DNA of 61,566 nt from Gammaproteobacteria bacterium (GTDB lineage Bacteria > Pseudomonadota > Gammaproteobacteria > SZUA-152): NCBI GenBank assembly GCA_029882975.1, contig JAOUJW010000030.1, positions 1 to 61,566 on the forward strand. The letters are read 5' to 3'. Position numbers and translations under genes: made by a program. The notes below the pieces were generated by a model. That model made no database searches. It saw only the letters and a list, made by a program, of their open reading frames with translations, and was not told where the DNA came from. Below are positions 55,190 through 61,566 of the stretch, one piece after another; positions within the stretch are counted from its first letter, which is position 1; every line of letters begins with the position of its first letter.

Positions 55190-56002
55190 ATGCGGTTTTC
55201 ATCTGTAGCGATAGCTGCTGCATTGGCATGCACGCTTATTTCCACACAACTGTGGGCCAAACCCGGGGAATTCCCCGGTCGCAAGGAGTTTCCTAAAGTT
55301 CCAGTAATGGAACTGAGTCAACTCAATGATCAATTGGATCAAGTCACTGTAGTGGATACCCGCTCCAGCTATGAGTTCAACACATTAAAACTCAAAGGTG
55401 CAGTCAACATTCCTATTGCGGCAAAAGACTTTGTAGAACAAATCAAAAAACTCAAAGCCACTTCCAATAAGCCGGTGGTATTCTATTGCAACGGGCGTAC
55501 CTGTTATAAATCTTACCTGGCAGCTGATCAAGCACAAAAAGCCGGTATCAAAGATGTTCACGCCTTTGATGCCGGAATATTTGAGTGGGCCATGGCCCAA
55601 CCGAATAAAACCGAATTATTGGGTAAATCGCCGGTTCGTCCCAATGATTTGATCAGCGCGGAGAAATATTCTTCACGTTTGCTCTCTCCCGATGCTTTTA
55701 GTCAAAAAATATTGGATATGGACAAGAACTCCATGGTTCTGGATATCCGGGATAAATATCAACGCGCCGGTGTCGGATTTTATCCCGGTAAAGAGCGGTG
55801 GGTAAGCTTGGATGATCAGAAAGCATTGGAAAAGTTTATCCAAAAAGCCAAAACATCCAAGAAGGCCTTATTTATTTACGACGAGGTAGGTAAACAAGTA
55901 CGCTGGTTACAATATGCTTTGGAACGCAACGGTATAAAAGAATACTACTTTATGAAAAAGGGCGCTAAAGCCTACTACGCTGACATCAGTAAATTTAAAT
56001 AA
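55190..56002 (+). CDS. periplasmic double-rhodanese protein
   Basis: The 270-residue protein has a signal peptide ending Leu-Trp-Ala-Lys. Domain one (about 35-140) is a rhodanese with DTRSSYEFNTLKLKGAVNIP and the active-site loop CNGRTCYKS. Domain two (about 165-265) keeps LDIRDKYQRAGVG but has YDEVGKQVRW where the cysteine loop should be, so it is catalytically dead. It may transfer sulfane sulfur in the periplasm. GGGGAG precedes the ATG. Confidence 0.9.
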   Translation: MRFSSVAIAAALACTLISTQLWAKPGEFPGRKEFPKVPVMELSQLNDQLDQVTVVDTRSSYEFNTLKLKGAVNIPIAAKDFVEQIKKLKATSNKPVVFYCNGRTCYKSYLAADQAQKAGIKDVHAFDAGIFEWAMAQPNKTELLGKSPVRPNDLISAEKYSSRLLSPDAFSQKILDMDKNSMVLDIRDKYQRAGVGFYPGKERWVSLDDQKALEKFIQKAKTSKKALFIYDEVGKQVRWLQYALERNGIKEYYFMKKGAKAYYADISKFK

Positions 56003-56079
56003 GCTATATTGAAAAAGGGTCGGCGTATCGCCGGCCCTCTTTATCGCTGTCACTTGACTCCCGGAAATATACTCCTCAT

Positions 56080-57747
56080 TCAGGCTGCGCAACGGAACAC
56101 AGCTTCCACCAAATTACCGCTCCCCAGGTATTGTATGGATTCACATACATTGGAAACCAGCATTATACCTCTCCCTGAAGGTAGGTCACTGTATACCCCG
56201 GCCAAACCGCTGCTCCTGAAACCGCCACCACTGTCCTGAACACGCAAAATCACTTCATCTCCTTTGTCAGGGTCAGGTATGTAGTCTACCAACACTCTGA
56301 TCCATCCATGCTCCAATTGGCTTAGACGCTGACGCCGATTTTCATAATATTGATAAAACCCTTCTTCCGTATTTTTGTCAACACTTTCCAGTTCCAGGAC
56401 ACCATGCTCCAGAGCATTGGCATACAACTCAGACAATATGGTGTGTAAGATATCGCGATTGAAACGAATATTGGGTACAACTGCAATGGTATCGATGATT
56501 CCCGTCACCGGATCATCATTTTCTCTAAGTTCTTTTGTATTGAGCAGGAACTGGTAATTCACGGGTACATGTTTTACATATTGAGGTTTTTCGTCTATAT
56601 CGAATTCTTCCGGTAAATGTTCCATGGATATTTCCAGGAAAGAAATATCATCATCTTGATCTGTACCTTGCTTGAAGCTCTTTAAGTCTCCAAGAACTCG
56701 ATCAAAGACATCTTCATGAAACTGTTCGAAAATAGACTGCAAGCGTTGGTCACCATACATATCATCGTCAGCATTACAGGCCTCAATAATACCGTCTGTT
56801 AAAACATAAAATTTTTCATCACCATCGAGTTCAAACAATTGTACCGCCATATCAAACTCTTCGTCGGGAACAACCCCCAAAGGAAGGTGCTGCGACTGGA
56901 CTGGGATGATTTCACATTGCTTTTGTTTAACAATATAGGCGGCGGGCATGGCGCCACTCCAGACAGTCATAATCTGTTTTGCGACGTCAATTTCCACAGC
57001 AACAGCCGCCAGAAACATTTCAATAGGTAACAAATCGAATAAATGTTTATTTAACTCCCGAACAATTTCACTGATGGGAAGACCGAGCTTGGTGGTATTG
57101 TAGAATGTCTGCGCTGCCGGCACGGTACCCATGGCTGCAGATAGACCGTGTCCGGTAAAATCACCCAAAATGGCATATATACCCCCCATGGGCCGACGCG
57201 CCACAAACAAGACATCTCCGTTAAAGGCCGATTGCGGTGATATGTGGTGGCGAACGCAATCCGGATTTTGATAGCTGTGGCTCAAGGCATTATCAAAAAA
57301 GTATGTTACCAACTCCTGCTCTCGCTCCAAATGCATATTGTTCTCTAAAAGCTTTTTATTGGTATGCTGAAGTTGGATATAAAGCTCACGGATTCTACGG
57401 TGCGCAGCTATTTTTGACTCTAAATGTTCCAAATTGACGGGTTTACTAATGAAGTCATCACCGCCGGAATCCAAGGCTTTTGATAAAGTCTCTTCGGCGG
57501 TAAGGGCGGTTACAAATATGATGGGGATGTAGTTGTCACCAGACAATTGTTTAATTTTCGACGCGCAGGTTCTGCCATCCATACCAGGCATCATAATATC
57601 CATCAGGATCAAATCCACATCCTGCTCTTGTACTATCTCTATGGCTTTAGGACCGTTTTCCGCCTCAATGACATTGTATTTTTTGCTTAGTATTTTCTTG
57701 AGAAACGTTCGATTGAGGCGGGTATCATCGACAACCAGAATGTTCAT
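56080..57747 (-). CDS. REC-SpoIIE phosphatase-HATPase fusion (HsbR-like)
   Basis: The 555-residue protein fuses a receiver domain (about 1-120; VVDDTRLNRTFL, phospho-acceptor in LILMDIMMPGMDG), a coiled coil, a PP2C/SpoIIE domain (about 165-385; GDFTGHGLSAA, VLTDGIIEA, DDDISFLEI), and a GHKL kinase domain (about 400-555; LSELYANALEHGV, QDSGGGF, SGRGIMLV). Phosphatase and kinase in one chain is the layout of HsbR of Pseudomonas. It should set the phosphorylation state of the STAS protein encoded just upstream. Confidence 0.93.
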   Translation of the reverse strand: MNILVVDDTRLNRTFLKKILSKKYNVIEAENGPKAIEIVQEQDVDLILMDIMMPGMDGRTCASKIKQLSGDNYIPIIFVTALTAEETLSKALDSGGDDFISKPVNLEHLESKIAAHRRIRELYIQLQHTNKKLLENNMHLEREQELVTYFFDNALSHSYQNPDCVRHHISPQSAFNGDVLFVARRPMGGIYAILGDFTGHGLSAAMGTVPAAQTFYNTTKLGLPISEIVRELNKHLFDLLPIEMFLAAVAVEIDVAKQIMTVWSGAMPAAYIVKQKQCEIIPVQSQHLPLGVVPDEEFDMAVQLFELDGDEKFYVLTDGIIEACNADDDMYGDQRLQSIFEQFHEDVFDRVLGDLKSFKQGTDQDDDISFLEISMEHLPEEFDIDEKPQYVKHVPVNYQFLLNTKELRENDDPVTGIIDTIAVVPNIRFNRDILHTILSELYANALEHGVLELESVDKNTEEGFYQYYENRRQRLSQLEHGWIRVLVDYIPDPDKGDEVILRVQDSGGGFRSSGLAGVYSDLPSGRGIMLVSNVCESIQYLGSGNLVEAVFRCAA

Positions 57748-57767
57748 ATGGATAGTGTGTTCTTACA

Positions 57768-58073
57768 TTACTCAATGTTAAACTTTTTATCGAACCGCGC
57801 AATCATCAAAATCTTCTTCACCACGGGTTTGCAGTTTACAATTTTAATATCGTTATCATTCTTGTCCACATGTTTTTTCATATTCAACAACATTCCCAAA
57901 GCGGAGCTGTCCATGGAATCGGTACCACGTAGATCCACCACATAATCCTTGATAGCCCCATAGTCTCCAGTATAAGCATTACGAAACTCAGACAAAATGC
58001 TAAAATTGAATTTACCGTCTACCAATATAGACAGAATCTTGCCGTCATCAGATACATTGGTTCTTACACTCAT
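57768..58073 (-). CDS. STAS anti-sigma antagonist (HsbA-like)
   Basis: The 101-residue STAS protein has VVDLRGTDSMDSSALGMLLNMKK, including the phosphorylatable serine, and a C terminus like HsbA (VKKILMIARFDKKFNIE). In Pseudomonas HsbA, when unphosphorylated, binds the anti-sigma factor FlgM; when phosphorylated it binds a diguanylate cyclase. The neighbour 20 bases downstream is its likely kinase and phosphatase. Confidence 0.92.
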   Translation of the reverse strand: MSVRTNVSDDGKILSILVDGKFNFSILSEFRNAYTGDYGAIKDYVVDLRGTDSMDSSALGMLLNMKKHVDKNDNDIKIVNCKPVVKKILMIARFDKKFNIE

Positions 58074-58088
58074 GATCTTCTTCCACTG

Positions 58089-59249
58089 TCAAAATAAATC
58101 AATATCACCTTCAGCCATGCAAGATGCACTAACTGCCCGATTCTTTTTCATGCCTAGGGTATAACGGTTTAAGACGCCGTTAAATTCCCTTAACTGTACT
58201 AACAAATCTACCGATGGAATTTGATCCGGAAGACTGTCAATTTTTTCAATCATTTCCGTTACGTGTTCTAAAACATATTGCGTTAGTTGATTCACCGCAT
58301 CTTCAAACTGAAGGGCCGTTACCGCCATACCAACATCTTCGCGTATCCCGGAAGCCAAAATCGAGGACTTATCCAGTGCCTCTGATACCGAATTGTTAAT
58401 TTTCTCCAACTCTTCGATCATATTCTCAAGGTTACCTTTGGCGTTTATGGCCAGATTCATATCCAGGGAAGCAACCTCACCGACGATTGCACTGGCCTCA
58501 TACAAAGTAGCCTTTACCAGTCCGGTTTGGCTTTCAATTTGCCCATTGATATTTCGTGATCGAACCGAGAGATTTCGCACCTCATCCGCCACAACAGCAA
58601 ATCCGCGTCCTGCCTCGCCTGCTCTGGCAGCTTCTATAGCGGCATTCAATGCTAAAAGGTTAGTCTGATCAGATAGATTTTGCACATCTTTTAACAACTT
58701 AAACATGCTGTCCATCCGATTCACCATATCTTCCATTTTTATGGCCGCTTGTATTCCCTTGTCACTGACATTCACTAATATATCTACATAGCTTCCCAAA
58801 GTGTCCGCAATTCTCTTTGCAAACATTTCAAATGTTATTTGTTCCTCATCCGGGTTACTTGGTTGCAATTGATCAATTATGGAGCTCAACAAACCCTTCT
58901 GTAGCTCAGTTTTTTCGTTCAAACCATTGAAACTGCGATTCAATTTTCCCGTCGCATCATGAGAGACACCTTGAATCTGCTTAACAGAATCCGCTATGGG
59001 AACCCATTCGGATTGTGTAATTGCCTTGATGTATTGCAGCGTTGATCGAATTTCCAGTGCCAGTTCACTGGAAACCTGTTCACCTGAGGGAATGGGTGCA
59101 GGTTTCTCTTTACGGTAGGCGACCAAACCCAAAGCCAGAAAACTCAAGCCCAACAACACCAGTTCCCAGACCTGGAGTTCCGCACTGACAGCCACAATCA
59201 GCAAGGTCACGATGCTGAACGGGATTGGCAATAACTTGACTAAGAACAT
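58089..59249 (-). CDS. MCP-like signalling protein without periplasmic sensor
   Basis: The 386-residue protein has two N-terminal transmembrane helices with almost no loop, then a helical region and a methyl-accepting signalling core ([32 protein letters not shown]). It ends in GDIDLF, an acidic-hydrophobic tail also seen in some CheY-binding peptides. It lacks a ligand-binding domain, so it would sense from inside the cell or through partners. It is coupled with the STAS and hybrid-kinase genes. Confidence 0.9.
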   Translation of the reverse strand: MFLVKLLPIPFSIVTLLIVAVSAELQVWELVLLGLSFLALGLVAYRKEKPAPIPSGEQVSSELALEIRSTLQYIKAITQSEWVPIADSVKQIQGVSHDATGKLNRSFNGLNEKTELQKGLLSSIIDQLQPSNPDEEQITFEMFAKRIADTLGSYVDILVNVSDKGIQAAIKMEDMVNRMDSMFKLLKDVQNLSDQTNLLALNAAIEAARAGEAGRGFAVVADEVRNLSVRSRNINGQIESQTGLVKATLYEASAIVGEVASLDMNLAINAKGNLENMIEELEKINNSVSEALDKSSILASGIREDVGMAVTALQFEDAVNQLTQYVLEHVTEMIEKIDSLPDQIPSVDLLVQLREFNGVLNRYTLGMKKNRAVSASCMAEGDIDLF

Positions 59250-59261
59250 GGACTATAACCT

Positions 59262-61566
59262 TCAATGCGTCAGCAACACGCCGTTAGGCTGTTTGCTTTG
59301 CTGTAGGGACCGCGATTGTAACCAACGAACCGCCGAGGTGAAATCCAGAGGCTCGGATATCAGATACCCTTGGATAATGTCGCAACCCATGGCTTTAACC
59401 AATTCATAATCGTCATGCGTTTCCACACCCTCTGCCACTACTGCCAGATGTAAACTTTTTGCCAAATTGACGCTGGATTCCAATATTGCGCGCGCATCCT
59501 GATCTTTTGTTGCCCCTGTGACAAAGGATCGATCGATTTTTAGCTCCACAAAAGGAATTCGTTTCAGTTGTTCTAAAGTAGAATATCCCGTTCCGAAATC
59601 ATCGATAGACAACTCAAAACCCTTTAGTCGCATTCTTGTCAGCACCTCTAAAGGTACGGTTATATCCCCCATAATACGACTCTCGGTAACCTCGACAATA
59701 ATATTCGAATTATCGACGTTTTCGTTTTCCAGATATTTAGAAAATTCCTCCGGTAAACTTAAACGGTTTAATGAGTCTACAGATAGATTAACGGATATTT
59801 TAATGTCACACCCCAATGCAGCGCATTTTTTACACATCCGTAAAGCATGACTGATGATCAAAGGCGTAAACGCATCAATCTGTCCACTGTCTTCTGCAAC
59901 ACTAATAAAGCTCTTGGGTTCCAGTAAGCCATAAACCGGATGTTGCCAGCGTAGCAAAGCTTCAAACCCAACCGTTTGCTGTGTTGCTATTACCACCTTT
60001 GGCTGAAAATATACTTTGAATTCATTTGCAGCTATGGCTCTACGAATATCTTTCGGATTGATGCGCGCTTGCGGACCGGGTCTGTGGCCACTTGAATGAT
60101 CCTGTTTTGTTAAAACATCCGAGATACTGGAAATGGTCACCGGTTTGGCCAGTGCTCCCAGAATATTTAACTTATGTTCCTGTGCCAATACACTAACAGC
60201 ACGAAGCACACGTTTGTCACCACCACTAATAAGTATTAATCCACCCCGATAATCTCTATTGGATACATGACGTAGAAATTCGATACCGTCCATTCCAGGC
60301 ATTTGTAAATCACACAAGAGCATATCTATTTTTTTGCTGTTATTCAGTAACCGTAATGCATCCTGACCAGACGCGGCCTTATGTACAGTATCAACACCCA
60401 ATGCGCCGAGTATCGCCGCAATTTGATTCAACGTTGTTTCGTCATCATCAATGATTAAGACGCTGTTCAAATCAGTGGGCAGGTTTGGAGTTGCTTTTTT
60501 GATCTGCGTGCCACCGTTTTTTAAATAGCTTTGAATGCTTTCCACGGTTTTTGTAAAATCCATTTTCAATTGATCTAAACTGAATCGCACTGCATCCCAG
60601 TTTTCCAACTGCAACTGTCGCTCCGAAATACCACAACTGTTTGCTAACTGAGTGGCACATACTGCTTTGGCAGAGGATTTTAACTTATGCGCCAGCTTCT
60701 TAGCAGTAAGCGAAGATTGCCCCGCTATCGCTGTTTGCAACTCGCACAAAGTATTGGGCGTGTTACTTAAGAAAATTTTAAATATCTCTTCCTGAATACC
60801 AAAATCGACTCCTACCACATCTTCCAATGCCGAATAATCGATGTGTTGTTCGGATTCAATCTTTTTCTCCTGTACCATACTTTGCCTTGTAAAAGAAGCA
60901 CCAACCTTGGGCAAATATGTTTCCAAAACCTGTTTTAGTACAGCCATTTCAATAGGTTTGTTGATAAAGTCATCAATAAGATCATCGTTGTTAAACTCGA
61001 TTTCCTCCATCACATTTGCACTGACCAAAACCACGGCAGTGCGCACTTGACCGGATTTTTCTTTTTCACGAATCATCCCGGCCAACTCCAAACCATTCAT
61101 ACCGGGCATGCTGTAATCTGTAAGAATCAGGGGATACTTTGTCTGCATCCAAGCCTGCAGACCTTCATGGCCGTTGTTTGCCAGGTCCGAATCCACACCC
61201 AATAAACTCAGTTGACGATTCAACAGCTTTTGGTTGATAGGGTTATCTTCCACAACTAGAACTTTATTCACGGGGATTGTTTCGGGTTCATCGCCACTAT
61301 TTAATTCATCATTTCGATTCAACTGATCAATGACGGTTGCATTTGAACGGGTGGTGGAAAGCTGTGTAATGGAGAGTTGTTCAGTGAAAGGATCTGCAAT
61401 AGTCGGTTGCTCTGAGAGTGGAGGCGTAGCCTGCGTCAATACGCCGACCGTTGACGATTGCGTAGCCATGAGGCCGGGGGCCGTTACAACTTGTGTTTCC
61501 GGAGCTTCTTCGGGTAAATCCACTTTTTGCAGTGATCTGCGACGTAAAGTGTAACTCCAAAACAAC
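59262..61566 (-). CDS. hybrid kinase with REC-Hpt-REC-EAL, N-terminally cut by the window edge
   Basis: At least 767 residues are visible. The first residues, including FWSYTLRRR, look like the end of a histidine-kinase ATPase domain. Then follow REC1 (about 105-225; VVEDNPINQ, LTDYSMPGMNG), an Hpt domain (about 235-335; KLAHKLKSSAKAV), REC2 (about 365-485; LIIDDDETT, LCDLQMPGMDG), and an EAL domain (about 505-755). EAL residues are intact (GFEALLRW, EVTESR, DDFGTGYS, KIDRSF, AEGVE), so it should hydrolyse cyclic-di-GMP. It heads the visible part of the HsbRA-like operon. Confidence 0.92.
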   Translation of the reverse strand, partial: LFWSYTLRRRSLQKVDLPEEAPETQVVTAPGLMATQSSTVGVLTQATPPLSEQPTIADPFTEQLSITQLSTTRSNATVIDQLNRNDELNSGDEPETIPVNKVLVVEDNPINQKLLNRQLSLLGVDSDLANNGHEGLQAWMQTKYPLILTDYSMPGMNGLELAGMIREKEKSGQVRTAVVLVSANVMEEIEFNNDDLIDDFINKPIEMAVLKQVLETYLPKVGASFTRQSMVQEKKIESEQHIDYSALEDVVGVDFGIQEEIFKIFLSNTPNTLCELQTAIAGQSSLTAKKLAHKLKSSAKAVCATQLANSCGISERQLQLENWDAVRFSLDQLKMDFTKTVESIQSYLKNGGTQIKKATPNLPTDLNSVLIIDDDETTLNQIAAILGALGVDTVHKAASGQDALRLLNNSKKIDMLLCDLQMPGMDGIEFLRHVSNRDYRGGLILISGGDKRVLRAVSVLAQEHKLNILGALAKPVTISSISDVLTKQDHSSGHRPGPQARINPKDIRRAIAANEFKVYFQPKVVIATQQTVGFEALLRWQHPVYGLLEPKSFISVAEDSGQIDAFTPLIISHALRMCKKCAALGCDIKISVNLSVDSLNRLSLPEEFSKYLENENVDNSNIIVEVTESRIMGDITVPLEVLTRMRLKGFELSIDDFGTGYSTLEQLKRIPFVELKIDRSFVTGATKDQDARAILESSVNLAKSLHLAVVAEGVETHDDYELVKAMGCDIIQGYLISEPLDFTSAVRWLQSRSLQQSKQPNGVLLTH

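Overview
The window is about 61.6 kb of chromosome, moderately GC, from what looks like an environmental gammaproteobacterium. The main evidence is the block from 12061 to 25089, which has the gammaproteobacterial order tatD-pilZ-holB-tmk-mltG-pabC-(pabB)-fabF-acpP-fabG-fabD-fabH-plsX-rpmF-yceD. Large multihaem cytochromes, twitching ATPases, PilZ proteins, Hanks-type kinases and partner-switching modules suggest a free-living, redox-versatile, surface-associated lifestyle. I cannot name the genus. I saw no rRNA, tRNA, insertion sequence, prophage or CRISPR array.

Layout. (1) 1-6087 (minus): two adjacent secreted multihaem c-type cytochromes. One is cut by the left edge and shows 39 haem-binding motifs plus a Pro/Gly repeat tail. 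The other has 21 motifs plus a PKD-like domain. (2) 6510-9407 (minus): an FHA protein and a CHASE2 Ser/Thr kinase. (3) 9520-12058: mazG, two small Sel1-type proteins, yceF. (4) 12061-25089 (minus): DNA replication accessory, p-aminobenzoate and fatty-acid synthesis block. (5) 25354-30728 (plus): two-subunit pyruvate carboxylase, a DUF551 protein, moeA. (6) 30769-33336 (mostly minus): YceI, a membrane protein, a Sel1 protein. (7) 33889-39330 (plus): HEAT-repeat kinase, two PilT/PilU ATPases, and a double-FHA protein. (8) 39349-41640 (minus): YjbQ, DUF503, iron alcohol dehydrogenase, LsrG-like monooxygenase. (9) 41781-45684 (plus): ECF sigma and anti-sigma pair, PilZ-domain protein, a gene-poor stretch with a candidate small RNA, and a B12/radical SAM protein. 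(10) 45688-52399 (minus): a compact operon in which a HDOD-SpoIIE phosphatase, an RsbW-like kinase and a STAS protein precede an Mla/MCE phospholipid transporter. (11) 52631-56002: acetyltransferase with a 7-bp repeat tail, secreted protein, TPR protein, double rhodanese. (12) 56080-61566 (minus): a second partner-switch operon (hybrid kinase-REC-Hpt-REC-EAL, MCP-like protein, STAS, REC-SpoIIE-HATPase) resembling the HsbR/HsbA system of Pseudomonas.

The most unusual point is the operon at 45688-52399. Its STAS protein sits where MlaB sits in E. coli but keeps the phosphorylatable Asp-Ser-Ser-Gly motif. It is encoded directly behind its likely kinase and phosphatase, and a sigma-54-like promoter lies upstream. 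This suggests a lipid transporter switched by reversible serine phosphorylation. Other points of interest are the 39-haem cytochrome, a shared Glu-Thr-x-Gln motif in both FHA proteins that recalls the GarA phospho-switch, the kinase-PilT-PilU-FHA operon, the candidate small RNA near 44100, and many short tandem duplications exactly at gene borders.
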